Source of the DNA: Apricaphanius iberus
Lineage: Eukaryota; Chordata; Actinopteri; Cyprinodontiformes; Aphaniidae
Length of the DNA stretch: 64,000 nt
Direction: 5' to 3'
Assembly: GCA_028564705.1 (NCBI GenBank)
Contig: JAPXFQ010000364.1
Location: 2,170,001 to 2,234,000 of the forward strand
How positions within the stretch are numbered: the first letter of the stretch is position 1; the number at the start of each line of letters is the position of its first letter. The notes below the pieces were generated by a model that saw only the letters and a program-made list of their open reading frames with translations, was not told where the DNA came from and ran no database searches. The position numbers and the translations under genes are program-made. Below are positions 1 to 11,084 of the stretch, piece by piece.

Positions 1-760
1 CAAGATACTTCTGAATGGCTATTGAAAAAAATACTTTAAGCTAAAATAATTATTTAACTGCTTACCTGGCTCTGCAACAGTAGATGACTCTTCCTCCAAA
101 TAAATTCTGATCTCTTCCTGAGACTCCTACTCTAAAGCCTTCCAGCTCGATATAGCAGCACTAGGACCACGGAGACCCTGCTCTTTGAGCTCGGTTCGGT
201 GGTATATCTCCCGTCTTCTGCCCGGAGTTTGAGCTGCTTCTTTCAGCGGTACGTCTCCTTTCTCTCCCCTGGAGTTTCAGTAGCTGTGTTTAGCTGCACG
301 TCCTCAGTCTTCCCCGCCCTTATCGCCAGTATCTTACTATCAAAAATAAATTAAACCCATGCTGCTCTTCTGTCCTCTTCGACTGGGACCCGATGAAGTG
401 TTTTGAGCTCTTTTGACCAGACAAGAACAGAGCATTTTGCGTGGTGCTTCCACATGGTGTTTCCTAATCTGAACTAGTGCTTTCCAATCGGTAACTGCTG
501 TTTACTGCTGTACCTGGTAGGTGAAGACAGTGCTCTGAGAGGGTGTGAATATTCCAATGTTTCGGCTTGTGACGTAAAAAGCCGGCAGATTTTGAACAGC
601 TCACGCAGGATGAATTCAGAAACACGTATCTCAATCCAAACAGCATGGATTGTTTTGTTTTCTTTCAAATTTGTATGCATGTATATGCGCCTGACACACA
701 CAATAACACCCCAAATCCAAAGGAAAGGGATTTTTTTCATAATATGTCCCCTTTAAGAAT
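1..760. repeat. Possible DNA-transposon-derived repeat, no gene seen
   Basis: No coding exon is recognisable. The right edge (about 735-757, cataatatgtcccctttaa) read on the minus strand resembles the start of a very common fish interspersed repeat that begins TTAAAGGGGACATATTATG. The left boundary is not visible. The family assignment is from memory and tentative. Confidence 0.3.
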
Positions 761-1150
761 AATAACTTTAGAAAAACAGTATTGAAACTGAGAAGGGAAA
801 ATAAATCTTTCTGCATTAATTTGTTATTTAAATACAAGATGTTGGGGGCATTGTATAGTGAAGGTTAATGCAAGTACCCCTTGTATAGTGGCCCACGTCC
901 TTGATGTGGCTGTCCTGTGCTCAATTCCCATCCCACTGCCACAGGTCCACCCCTCTCAATGTACAATCCACTGCCATCCACTGTGGCCACAAAACCTTTA
1001 AAAATAAACTAGCCTCATTTAGACATCTATTATACAAGCTTTTAAACACGTTGTACAGGTTTTACTCAACGTGGGATTTATACATCCATAAAAGGAAAGG
1101 ACTTTCTTAAGTCCTTCAGTGAACATGGCTATCATAGTCTGGGTAATTAA
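761..1150. other. Intergenic stretch, nothing recognised
   Basis: AT-rich sequence with only short ORFs and no domain signal. I see no repeat boundary, RNA gene or conserved motif here. Confidence 0.4.
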
Positions 1151-1151
1151 A

Positions 1152-1671
1152 CCTGCCCCTTACGGAAAAAAAACCCTGTTTTCTCGTGGGCATTTTTACA
1201 TGTGAAAAATGTAGCACGTGTGAAATTCACGTGAAAACATGTTAAAGGCGTGTGAGATGTATGAAACACTTGTGACCACATGTGTTTTGCACACGTTTCC
1301 CAAGTCTATTTGGAACATTTTCATGGGAATAAAATGTAAAACCCATGGACAATCAATGTGTGAAATCCATATAAAACTAAACATGTGAAGTCCATATGTG
1401 CTGAACATCTGGTTTACCAGTTAGTTGGACCAGTCCCAGCCTGGTCAGCGGCGAGCATGAACTGATGAAGCCTCTCGGATAAGAGGTGAAACGTCTTCCA
1501 AGACAAATTACCAAGTCCAGTTGCGTTCGATTGAAATTTCCTTGAGATAACCATGACCTAATGAATGAGAATAATCACAGGCTTATATGGTTTACCATGT
1601 ACCACATGGGATAACATGTGTTCCCATGTGAATAACATGTTCCGTTCCAGGTGACTTTTCCGTAAGGGGCA
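1152..1671. mobile_element. MITE with about 17-bp terminal inverted repeats
   Basis: The left end (from 1152, ctgccccttacggaaaa) is the exact reverse complement of the right end (ttttccgtaaggggcag, ending about 1671). The interior has no coding potential and is full of short palindromic words around acatgt and cacgtg. At about 1430-1580 it contains a motif widespread in fish genomes (gatgaagcctctcggat...gtgaaacgtcttcc) that may be an older embedded repeat. No clear target-site duplication could be fixed, so the superfamily is open. Confidence 0.6.
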
Positions 1672-1721
1672 GTAAATAAGGCTCATTCTCTCCTCTTTTT
1701 AATTTCAGGTTGTTCTGTTTA

Positions 1722-2456
1722 TGTAAGTGACCGCAAGTTAAGCTGTATATTTTGACGCTGACGTCATTGACGCTGCGTGCCCCGGAACTTATATACATGC
1801 ATAACCTTCCACCTGCTAGATGCGGCAGCAGAAAGATCTTTGTGTTACACGTAAGTTATCCAGAATCGTTGAGTGAATGCTTGCCTACATGTATGTGTTC
1901 TAAAATTAGTTTAGCTTGAGTTTCGACCGGCCGGTACCGCCCGTTTGCCTCATGCTGCTGTTTCCCTGTGTTACTGTAGCTCACATGTATAACAAGCCAA
2001 CTGTGGCACGTGAGAAAGTGGGCTAACACCGACGTTCCAAATCGCAGTTTGCACCCTTGGCAAGCGGAGCGAGGTACGCTGTATAAATTACATCTAAGCT
2101 ATATATATATAAGCATTAAATGTTCATGCAGTTAATTAATGTTTATCTAAATTGTGATTGAATACTGATCTGTTATTATGAGTTATTCCACTTGAAGTTT
2201 ATGCATTTTTTTGAGTGTTTAAATGCAGGAAGTTGTACTCCAAATCACAACCTTGTTTACTGCTGTGTCTTGTGAAACTTTAATCATATTTATTTTATCT
2301 TACGTTATAGTTTTCACGGTGCTTACAATTAGTGCTGGTGGTCCAGAATGTTTCTACACGCCCCAGATGTAAACCAATAAAACGATGCACCCGTCAGAAG
2401 CTCTCTTCTCCTCTTATTGATGCCGTGGGCTGCAACAGTGAAAACTCGACGCTACA
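1722..2456 (+). repeat. 5' LTR of the BEL/Pao retrotransposon
   Basis: It begins with TG (tgtaagtgaccgcaag) and I place its end at gctaca near 2456, just before the untranslated leader. A TATA-like box (tataaatt, about 2081) and an AATAAA signal (about 2375) fit a promoter and polyadenylation site. Its first 190 bases recur at 9065-9254 with one difference. The right boundary is inferred, because the 3' partner is truncated and cannot confirm it. Confidence 0.6.
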
Positions 2457-2997
2457 TCTTAGTCATCACCCAGTGTCATCATCTTCATTAAGCTGTGAGT
2501 AAAGGAACTTATGATGCCTCGAGAACATCTAGATGCCACATCAGTAACAAGCGACTGGCTGAATGAAGAGTAAACTGAACTTAAGGAGCCTTACTAGCTC
2601 ACACTGATTTATTAACAGCCTTAAAATCACAGCTTGAGGCAACACGAAAAGTCAAGAACTGAAACTTGGATAAAACAGCGATATACTTCATTGTATCTGT
2701 GAGATAGAAGTGCCTATTGTTGTAAGGTCTAAGAGCAAAGCTGTAATCAATGCAATGCCCTAAAAATCTCACTGCTGGACTGCTGTGATCGCTTAAAGAG
2801 TAAATTGTCCTGACTTGAGATTATTAGCAGTTTATTTGTTAGAACATTTTGTCACATTGTGTGTGTTATTTGCTGATTCATATAAGTTACAAGTGTAAAT
2901 TTCTAATTTGTGGTCTTAATATAAAGTTTAAGCCAACACACATTCAAGTAAGTTCAGGTATTACACTTGAAAGGCAAAGAGACACTTAACCAACAAA
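2457..2997 (+). other. BEL/Pao untranslated leader
   Basis: This is the stretch between the inferred 5' LTR end and the polyprotein ATG. A tRNA primer-binding site is expected at its start, but I could not match one to a particular tRNA. No other ORF is evident. Confidence 0.4.
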
Positions 2998-5900
2998 ATG
3001 TCATCACCTGCTGAAGAAACAGACAAACCCACAGACACACAGCCCACACGGTCCAGCTCCAGAGAACGAAGCCTAACAGAAAAAGGCCAGGAAATGCAAG
3101 AACGAACAGCTAAAAAAGGTGGAAAGGCATTTAATAAAGCCTTTGACTCCTGGAAGGAGCAAGCAAGGGAAACTAGGACAAAATTAAAGACCTTCTGCTC
3201 AGCTGAAGATCTTCAGAAAAGACTGAAAAATATTAAGGACCAAGAAGCATTTGTGTGTCAGCATTATGAGCCCTTTCGCCGCAATCATACCGCTCCTCCA
3301 GATATTGTTAAGAAAATGGATGCATGTGCTGCTCTAACAACTGAAATCACTGACCTTATCGAGAAACGTTTGGGGGAAATCAACAAGGCTTTTAATGACC
3401 GACTTGAGAAAGAAAGAGTAAGAATGACACTAAACAAGGAGGAGTATGGCTCCATCTTTGGAAACACCGAAACAGAAACAGTTTTTTCAGAGCCATTACA
3501 AGACTCAGACTCAGACTCAGACTCGTGCTCAAGAACCACATCTAGTTCCTCCAGCAAACGCGCAGAGGCAGAAGCAGACCTTGCAGCCAAAGTAGAGCAG
3601 GCAAAGGCAATGCATCAGATACATGAACAACAAGCAAGGCTGATCAAACTGGAGAGTGAATTAAAATTAAAGGAGGCACAAATGCTTGCAGAAATGAAAC
3701 TAAAGCTAGAGGAGGAAAAAACAAGGTTGCAACAGCTACATGCAGAAAATGATGTCAAGGTGGCAGCAGCTAGAGTTAAAGCTTACAATGCTTATGATAG
3801 TGTTGGAAATCACACGCAAGAAACAGACTGCCAGGTGCAAGGCCTCTACCAAAATGGCGAACATCAAACCTTAAACGCACAAGCTATGCCATTTCAACCT
3901 TCAAATGTGCCACACACAGTGTCAAAGCACCAAGAGACGGTTAGTCTAACTCCAGAGCTTGCAAGCTTGCTAATCTCCAGCCGTCTGCCTGCACCTGAAC
4001 CAACTGTATTTACAGGTGACCCTTTACGGTTTATAGACTGGAAGATATCCTTTGTAGCACTGATTGATCAGAAACCACTCCCTGTATGTGAAAAAATGTT
4101 GTACTTAAAAACTTATCTTGGAGGTGAAGCACGTAAGGCAGTGGAAGGTTTCTTCTATCGAAATTCAGAAGATGCTTATCAGGGCGCTTGGGAAATCCTA
4201 CAGGAAAGGTATGGAGGTTCATTTGTTGTTCAAAGAGCCTTCAGAGAAAGGTTGTTGAAATGGCCAAAGATATCAGGAAATGACCCTATTGCATTGAGAG
4301 AGTTTGCAGACTTCTTACAAGGTTGTGTTGAGGCCATTCCTCACGTTAAAGGCCTAGCCATCCTAAATGATTGTGAGGAAAATCACAAGCTGCTCAAAAA
4401 ATTGCCTGAATGGATTGTACGCAGATGGAGTCGTGTTGTGGTGGATGAGTTGGATAAGTCACAAGAATATCCATCCCTTGCTTGTTTCACACAGTTCCTA
4501 CAAAAGGAAGCCAAAATAGCATGCAACCCCATTGCTTCTCCCTTTCTATTAAACACCAAAACCACCGACGAGAGGTCTCCTAAGAGAGCCAAGGCGCTTA
4601 ACACAAGCACTCAAATGAAATCATCCACTCCAAATGCATCAGAAACCTCAGTCTTAAGGCCGAAGCCACCTTGCTTAGTCTGTAATAATGAAACACATGG
4701 TGTTGTTAAATGTCCAACCTTTGCAGCAAAAACTTTTGATGAAAAGAAGGCTTTCATTCATGAGAATCAACTTTGTTTTGGGTGTTTAAGAAAGGGCCAC
4801 ACTACTAAGAACTGCAAAAGGAGACACACATGTAGTGTTTGTAGTCGACGTCATCCAACCTGTTTGCACATAGAAAGAAACACAGGACCCGTAAAAACTC
4901 CCAACGATGATTCAATGGCTACAGGAGATAGATCAAACAATGAAATTCCCAAGGTTATGTCTCATACGTTGACAAGGCGCACTTCTGCCACGTCTTGTAT
5001 TGTCCCAGTCCTGCTGTCAGCTGCAACCGAGCCCCATAGAGAAATTCTCACGTACGCCTTACTTGACACACAGAGCGATTCGACCTTTGTATTGGCGGAT
5101 CTAGTGTCTCACTTAAATGTTAGCACTCAGCCTCTACAATTAAAGCTGAGCACAATGACTGCTGTCGACACAGTAATAGCAAGTGAAGTCGCTCATGGTT
5201 TGCAGGTACGCGGATTCAGCGCTGAAACACGAGTTCAACTCTGTCAAGCCTACACAAGAGATTTTATCCCAGTGGATAAGTCCCACATCCCCACTAAGGA
5301 AACTGCACTCCAATGGCCACACCTGAAGCATTTAGCAAACAAATTACAGCCGCTACAAGACTGTGAAGTGGGGCTATTGATTGGTTACGACTGCCCATTA
5401 GCTTTAGCCCCCTTAGAGGTCATTATTGGCTCTGAAAATGAACCCTTTGCTCAGAGAACTGCACTCGGCTGGAGCATTGTAGGGTCGGTAAATCCGCATC
5501 TTGATAGACAAGGGAGTCAAAGCTTCGTTCACAAAGTCTCGGTAAAGGAAATGCCAATGCCCCCAGTCACTGATGTGCTAAAGGCTTTAGAGATGGATTT
5601 TAATGAGAGAAATTATGAAGACAGGTACGTTTCTCAAGATGATGTTCACTTTTTGCAGTTTCTCTCTGAAACCATCATAAAAAGAAAAGATGGACACTAT
5701 GAAATGCCTTTACCCTTCAAAGACAACATTCCACCTGCATTACCAAACAATAAAAGGCTAGCCATTATTCGTCTTCAACACCTTCAGAAAAAATTGAAGG
5801 CCAACAAACAGTACCATGAACACTACACAGCATTCATGGAGGAAACGATCAAAGAAGGTGACGCAGAACCAGCCCCTTCATTAACAGGGGAGGAAACGGC

Positions 5901-8900
5901 ATGGTACATCCCACATCACGGGGTCTACCACCCCAAAAAACCAGCTAAGTTAAGAGTTGTCTTTGATTGCTCAGCGAAGTTCCACGGCATATCCCTTAAC
6001 GAAACTTTACTGACTGGCCCAGACCTGATAAACTCCCTGGTTGGAGTTCTCTTTCGCTTTAGAAGAGAAGCAGTGGCCATAATATGCGACATAGAAAAGA
6101 TGTTCCACCAGTTCTATATCCCACCAGAAATGCGCAATTATTTAAGGTTCCTTTGGTGGGAGGATGGTCAGTTGGAAAAGGAACCCAAGGAGTATAGAAT
6201 GGCAGTTCATCTTTTCGGCGCCAGCTCCTCCCCAGGATGTGCCAACTTTGGCCTCAAGTATCTCGCACGACAGCACAAGGCTGATTATCCCTTGGCATCT
6301 GCTTTCATTGAGAAGAACTTCTATGTCGACGATGGTCTAACTAGCGTTGCAACAGTCAGGGAGGCTGCAGATCTAGTCAATGAAGCACAAGAGCTGTGTA
6401 AAACTGCTGGCCTACGTCTGCATAAATTCAACTCCAACAAAAGGGAGGCCCTGTCTTGCATAGCCCCTTCAGAAAGAGCGATGACCACAGGACCTCTAAA
6501 ACTTAACCCAGACTCGTCACTTGAAGGGGTACTTGGCATTCAGTGGTCAGTTGAAAACGATACCTTTAGCTTCAGTGTTGACCTAAAGGATCAGCCCCCA
6601 ACTCGTCGTGGTGTTTTGTCAGTTGTGTCTTCTGTTTACGACCCTCTGGGTTTTGTCGCCCCCTACGTACTGAGCGGCAAGAGCATCCTCCAAGAGCTTT
6701 GCCGGAGAGGCATCGGTTGGGATGATTCACTTCCGGAGAGCTTAAAGCCACGGTGGGAGACTTGGAAGAGTGGTCTCCAATTACTGCAGGAGATCAAGAT
6801 ACCTAGATGCTATCACCCTCCAGACTTTGGTATCATAGTTAGTGTGGAGCTGCACCACTTTTCTGATGCTAGTAACCTAGGGTATGGTGCATGTTCCTAT
6901 CTTAGGTACCAAAACGACAGAGGTGAAGTCCATTGCTGCCTTGTAATGGCCAAAGCAAGAGTTGCACCAACTAAGATTATGAGCATTCCAAGGCTGGAGC
7001 TCTCAGCAGCAGTAACTGCAGCGAAGTTGAGTGTCATGTTAAGATCTGAACTTGAGATGAAAATTGAGAGAGAATTTTTCTGGACAGACTCCCAGGTAGT
7101 TTTGGCCTACATCAACAATGAGGCACGGAGATTTCATGTGTTCGTGGCCAACCGTGTTCAACTCATAAGGGAGATCACTAATCCAACTCAGTGGCATTAT
7201 GTCGATACAGCTCAAAACCCAGCCGACCATGCTTCCAGAGGTCTTTGTGCAGCAGACATCTCCTCCTCAAGCTGGTTATCAGGGCCCAGTTTTTTATGGG
7301 AGTCCAAAGCGCTCTCGTTTCCAAGCTCCTCAACAGAACTGCTTGTAGGCGACCCCGAGGTTAAACCCCTTGCAACTCATGCAATACAAGTCAGTCACCA
7401 AAATGATATTCTTAGCCATCTGAACCGGTTTTCCAGTTGGTCATTGCTCGTTAGGGTGATTGCAAAAATCAAGAGACTTGGATTGAAGACACAGCATAGC
7501 AGCAATCTTGTGACTGTGGAGGAACGTAGAAGGGCTGCAGAGGTGGTGATTAGCTTAGTGCAACAACAAGCATTCTCCCAAGAGCTAAAACTTCTTCAAA
7601 GAGGAAACAGTCTTCCAAGTTCAAGTCCTCTTAGTCACCTTGACCCCATTTTGGTTCAGGGACTCCTGCGTGTTGGTGGAAGGCTGTCGAGATCTACCCT
7701 TAGCCAAGAAATGAAGCATCCAGTCATTTTGCCAAAGGATGGGCACATCACCCAACTAATCCTGTCTCACTACCATGTAGCCACCTGTCACCAGGGCCGC
7801 AATCAGACTCTAACTGAACTCAGAGCAAATGGATTTTGGGTGTTTAGTGGGAGCAAAGCTGTTGCCCGGTTGATACATAAATGTGTGCCATGTCGAAAAC
7901 TCCGGCGCCCCACAGAGGAACAGCGTATGTCAGAACTTCCTGAAGAGCGTGTGGAGGCCTCCGCCCCCTTTATGTATTGTGGTATGGACTGTTTTGGTCC
8001 ATTTGTCACCAAACAGGGACGCAAAGAGTGCAAGAGGTATGGACTCATCTTCACATGCCTGTCCTCTCGTGCAGTCCACATCGAAATGCTCGAAGATTTA
8101 TCCACAGATGCCTTTATAAATAGTTTGAGGTGTTTCATCAGCTTACGAGGAGCTGTTTGTCAACTGCACTGTGATCAGGGCACAAACTTTACAGGAGCTA
8201 AAAATGAATTAAAAGAAGCTCTTAAGCAATGTGACACCAAGGCTCTGGAGGCATTCTTAGCCGACAAACAGTGTGTGTTCACCTTCAACGCTCCCTCCGC
8301 AAGCCACGCTGGTGGGGTCTGGGAGCGCCAAATTAGGACCATTCGCAATGTCTTGAATGCCACAACTGCTCAGTGTTCAAGTAGATTGAATGATGCTTCT
8401 CTTAGAACACTGTTTTATGAAGCAATGGCCATTGTTAACAGTCGTCCCTTAACTGTCGATGGAATCAACGACCCCAAAGCACCAGAGCCTCTGACTCCAA
8501 ACCACCTCATCCTTATGAAATCCAAGGTCGCACTTCCACCACCAGGGAAGTTTATGAAGGAAGACTTGTATGCGACAAAAAGGTGGCGTAGAGTACAGTA
8601 TCTAGCAGAGCAGTTTTGGAGTCGGTGGAAAAGAGAATATCTCGTGAGTGTTTCCATGAGGCAGAAGTGGCACACACCTCGTCGCAATCTGAAAGTGAAC
8701 GACATAGTCATCATTAAGGAGGATCTGCTTCCAAGGTGCCAGTGGCAGCTCGGACGTGTAGTGGAAACCACAGCAGGGAAGGATGGCTTAGTTCGTCGGG
8801 TCAAGGTGCAAGTGGGAAATCGGAAACCAACAGGGGGAAAAGACCATGCATCAAAGCCCTCAATTATTGAGCGCCCCATCCAAAAATTAGTTGTCCTTTT

Positions 8901-8913
8901 AGAGGAAAAGTAA
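2998..8913 (+). CDS. BEL/Pao retrotransposon Gag-Pol polyprotein, uninterrupted
   Basis: One ORF of 1971 codons. In order I see: a charged Gag N-terminus with a Glu/Lys-rich coiled coil (about 185-265); a Pao-type Gag region (about 320-520); Cys/His knuckles (about 558-625: CLVCNNETHG, CFGCLRKGHTTKNC, CSVCSRRHP); an aspartic protease with the LLDTQSDSTF motif (about 687); a Pao-clade reverse transcriptase with FYVDDGL (about 1108); RNase H (FSDASNLGYGA about 1287, then PRLELS and WTDSQ); an integrase zinc-binding region (H..H..C..C, about 1590-1635); and an integrase core with MDCFGPF, CDQGTNF and the catalytic Glu in VWERQ (about 1769). A basic C-terminal region like DUF5641 follows. All key catalytic motifs are present with no stop or frameshift, so the insertion is probably young. 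The element would copy itself through an RNA intermediate. Antisense ORFs inside it are shadows. Confidence 0.95.
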   Translation: MSSPAEETDKPTDTQPTRSSSRERSLTEKGQEMQERTAKKGGKAFNKAFDSWKEQARETRTKLKTFCSAEDLQKRLKNIKDQEAFVCQHYEPFRRNHTAPPDIVKKMDACAALTTEITDLIEKRLGEINKAFNDRLEKERVRMTLNKEEYGSIFGNTETETVFSEPLQDSDSDSDSCSRTTSSSSSKRAEAEADLAAKVEQAKAMHQIHEQQARLIKLESELKLKEAQMLAEMKLKLEEEKTRLQQLHAENDVKVAAARVKAYNAYDSVGNHTQETDCQVQGLYQNGEHQTLNAQAMPFQPSNVPHTVSKHQETVSLTPELASLLISSRLPAPEPTVFTGDPLRFIDWKISFVALIDQKPLPVCEKMLYLKTYLGGEARKAVEGFFYRNSEDAYQGAWEILQERYGGSFVVQRAFRERLLKWPKISGNDPIALREFADFLQGCVEAIPHVKGLAILNDCEENHKLLKKLPEWIVRRWSRVVVDELDKSQEYPSLACFTQFLQKEAKIACNPIASPFLLNTKTTDERSPKRAKALNTSTQMKSSTPNASETSVLRPKPPCLVCNNETHGVVKCPTFAAKTFDEKKAFIHENQLCFGCLRKGHTTKNCKRRHTCSVCSRRHPTCLHIERNTGPVKTPNDDSMATGDRSNNEIPKVMSHTLTRRTSATSCIVPVLLSAATEPHREILTYALLDTQSDSTFVLADLVSHLNVSTQPLQLKLSTMTAVDTVIASEVAHGLQVRGFSAETRVQLCQAYTRDFIPVDKSHIPTKETALQWPHLKHLANKLQPLQDCEVGLLIGYDCPLALAPLEVIIGSENEPFAQRTALGWSIVGSVNPHLDRQGSQSFVHKVSVKEMPMPPVTDVLKALEMDFNERNYEDRYVSQDDVHFLQFLSETIIKRKDGHYEMPLPFKDNIPPALPNNKRLAIIRLQHLQKKLKANKQYHEHYTAFMEETIKEGDAEPAPSLTGEETAWYIPHHGVYHPKKPAKLRVVFDCSAKFHGISLNETLLTGPDLINSLVGVLFRFRREAVAIICDIEKMFHQFYIPPEMRNYLRFLWWEDGQLEKEPKEYRMAVHLFGASSSPGCANFGLKYLARQHKADYPLASAFIEKNFYVDDGLTSVATVREAADLVNEAQELCKTAGLRLHKFNSNKREALSCIAPSERAMTTGPLKLNPDSSLEGVLGIQWSVENDTFSFSVDLKDQPPTRRGVLSVVSSVYDPLGFVAPYVLSGKSILQELCRRGIGWDDSLPESLKPRWETWKSGLQLLQEIKIPRCYHPPDFGIIVSVELHHFSDASNLGYGACSYLRYQNDRGEVHCCLVMAKARVAPTKIMSIPRLELSAAVTAAKLSVMLRSELEMKIEREFFWTDSQVVLAYINNEARRFHVFVANRVQLIREITNPTQWHYVDTAQNPADHASRGLCAADISSSSWLSGPSFLWESKALSFPSSSTELLVGDPEVKPLATHAIQVSHQNDILSHLNRFSSWSLLVRVIAKIKRLGLKTQHSSNLVTVEERRRAAEVVISLVQQQAFSQELKLLQRGNSLPSSSPLSHLDPILVQGLLRVGGRLSRSTLSQEMKHPVILPKDGHITQLILSHYHVATCHQGRNQTLTELRANGFWVFSGSKAVARLIHKCVPCRKLRRPTEEQRMSELPEERVEASAPFMYCGMDCFGPFVTKQGRKECKRYGLIFTCLSSRAVHIEMLEDLSTDAFINSLRCFISLRGAVCQLHCDQGTNFTGAKNELKEALKQCDTKALEAFLADKQCVFTFNAPSASHAGGVWERQIRTIRNVLNATTAQCSSRLNDASLRTLFYEAMAIVNSRPLTVDGINDPKAPEPLTPNHLILMKSKVALPPPGKFMKEDLYATKRWRRVQYLAEQFWSRWKREYLVSVSMRQKWHTPRRNLKVNDIVIIKEDLLPRCQWQLGRVVETTAGKDGLVRRVKVQVGNRKPTGGKDHASKPSIIERPIQKLVVLLEEK

Positions 8914-9064
8914 ACATCAGCTTCACTGTTACATTGACATCATACCAGTGTAGAAAGAAAGTCTCTTACCTGTTTTATTAACATCATCTTAAAGTGATTT
9001 ATTTGTTTGGTTCTAGAAATCACGTATGCCTGAGTTGTTTTGTCATGACATGATTTGGTGGGAG

Positions 9065-9254
9065 TGTAAGTGACCGCAAGTTAAGCTGTATATTTTGACG
9101 CTGACGTCATTGACGCTGCGTGCCCCGGAACTTATATACATGCATAACCTTCCACCTGCTAGATGCGGCAGCAGAAAGATCTTTGTGTTACACGTAAGTT
9201 ATCCAGAATCGTTGAGTGAATGCTTGCCTACATGTATGTGTTATAAAATTAGTT
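9065..9254 (+). repeat. Truncated 3' LTR of the BEL/Pao element
   Basis: It starts at the same TG as the 5' LTR and matches bases 1722-1911 over 190 bp with a single change (c1900 versus a9243). After 9254 the homology stops, so roughly 545 bp of the expected LTR is missing. The loss removes the polyadenylation part of the LTR and leaves no visible target-site duplication. Confidence 0.8.
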
Positions 9255-9605
9255 AGATTTTCATTAGATATGAAGTAGCCTACTCCCAACTTAAAATTCG
9301 TACTTCTGTAAACAAAACAAAAATACATTGCAGAAGATCACAGTAAAAGGTTTTGCAGTGGCATGAACTTAAAAAACTCTTCTCAACTCAATAAGACCTG
9401 TTGGTTGACTAAACTTACAAAAACTCTTTGGAAATTTGTAACTTTTTTTAAGAAGTATTAAAGAAAAAATGATTACAGTGATAAACTCCTAAACAAATAA
9501 GGAGAAGTATTGAAAATATATTTGAATGAAACATTTATGTGTAACAAATAAATGTACTTAATTCTAAGGATAACATTTGGGAAGGGAGGAGGTTAGTTAG
9601 ATAGT
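9255..9605. other. Intergenic stretch, nothing recognised
   Basis: AT-rich DNA following the truncated LTR. I see no ORF of interest, repeat boundary or RNA gene. Confidence 0.4.
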
Positions 9606-10745
9606 CGAACCTCAGATTCATGAGGAACTATGCGGTTTTTGTCCTGGCCGTGGAACACTGGACCAGCTCTACACCCTCAGCAGGGTCCTGGAGGGTGCGT
9701 GGTAGTTCGCCCAACCGGTCTACAAGTGTTTTATGCTTTGCGTTCGAACGTGTCCCTCGGGGAGTCCTGGGAGTACTCTGGGAGTATGGGGTACCTGGCC
9801 CTTTGATAAGGGCTGTTAGGTCCGTGCATGACCGCTGTCAGAGTTTGGTTCCGGCAGTAAGTTGGGCTCGTTTCAAGTGAGATTTGGACTACGTATGCCA
9901 AGGTTGCTCTTTGTCACCGATCCTGTTCACAATATTTAAGGACAGGATTTCTAGGTGGAGCCAAGGTGTTGAGGGGATCCGTTTCGGTGGCCTCAGGATC
10001 GGGTCTCTGCTTTTCGATGATGATGTGGTCCTGTTGGCTTCATCTGAACGTGATCTAAAGCTTTCGCTAGAGCAGTTCGCAGCCAATTATGAATCGGCTG
10101 GGATGAGGATCAGCACCTCCAAATCCTAGACCATCGTCTTGAGCCGAAAAATGGTAGAATCCCATCTCCAGGTTGGGATGAGGTCCTTCCTCAAGTGGAG
10201 GAGTTCAAGTATCTGGGGGTCTTGTTTTACAAATGAGGGAAAAATGAAGCGGGAGATCGATAGACAGATTGGTAAGGTGTCTGCAGTTATGCGGGCGCTG
10301 TACCGGACTGTCGTGGTGAAGAGAGAGCCGAGCCAAAAGGCAAAACTCTTGATTCACCCGTCAATCTACGTTCCTACCCTCGTTTACGGTCACAAACTCT
10401 GTGTGGTGACTGAAAGAACAAGATCGCGGATACAGGTGATTCCTACGTAGGGTGGTTGGGTTCTCCCTTAGAGATAGGGTGAGAAGCTTGGTCATCCAGA
10501 GGGGGGCTCAGAGTAGACCCGCTGCTCCTCAACACCGAAAGAAGCCAGTTGAGGTGACTCTGGCATTTGGTCAGGATGTCTCCTGGAGCCTCCCTGGTGA
10601 GGTGATCCAGGCACGTCCCACCTGGAGGAGGCCCAGGAGAAGACCCAGGACTTGCTGGAGGGACTCATGTGCAGATCAATTGTGCATGTCTGCGCTTTTG
10701 GCAGTTTCAGGAGAACGCCTTGTTTGAAAGGAAGTGAAGCTCTAT
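9606..10745 (+). pseudogene. Broken Rex3-like (RTE clade) LINE reverse transcriptase fragment
   Basis: Pieces in several frames align in order to the C-terminal half of a fish RTE reverse transcriptase: VLAVEHWTSSTPS, a VCQGCSLSPILFTIF motif, the catalytic box as LLFDDDVVLLAS, then KYLGVLFTNEGKMKREIDRQ-like, AVMRALYRTVVVKRE, YVPTLVYGHKL and RPRRRPRTCWRDS. The stretch at about 9898-9920 corresponds to the conserved Rex3 motif over CQGCSLSP. Stops and frameshifts (about 9880, 10130, 10450) separate the pieces, so it is dead. The 5' half with the endonuclease is missing, as is usual for a 5'-truncated LINE. Confidence 0.8.
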
Positions 10746-10752
10746 TCCAGAT

Positions 10753-10983
10753 ATGTCTCAGACGATTGCAGAAGAATTAAGGCACGTTGCTATCTCAGCC
10801 GAAAGTAAAAGTAATGACTATTTACCGTTTCACTTAGACATTTTGAGAGAGATGCTACTCCAGTTAGCTGCAGAAACGGATAATGAAGCTGACCCTTTAG
10901 TTCTCCAGATTTTGGAGGAAGTGGCTTGTCGCTGGCATGCACAATCGATCTGCACATGGATCCTGCTCCTTCCTGTTTATTGA
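10753..10983 (+). other. Unidentified 76-codon ORF
   Basis: The reading frame (MSQTIAEELRHVAISAES...) is acidic and Leu-rich, with helical-looking character (HLDILREMLLQLAAET). It starts just after the Rex3-like fragment. I do not recognise it; it could be the N-terminal exon of an element-encoded protein or chance. No promoter or splice evidence supports it as a gene. Confidence 0.2.
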
Positions 10984-11084
10984 CCAACAGTAGAGGAATC
11001 TGACCAAAAAGGACAGCCCTCATCATCTGCATAGTAAGACAGCAAAGTAAGTAGAGTAGATGAGGTAATGTAAAAACAAGGGTT

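Noticed and set aside
7803..8138. 111-codon minus-strand frame in the integrase region
   Set aside because: It is the antisense shadow of the BEL/Pao integrase frame, with no own motif or promoter. The same holds for the other antisense frames within 3285-8879.
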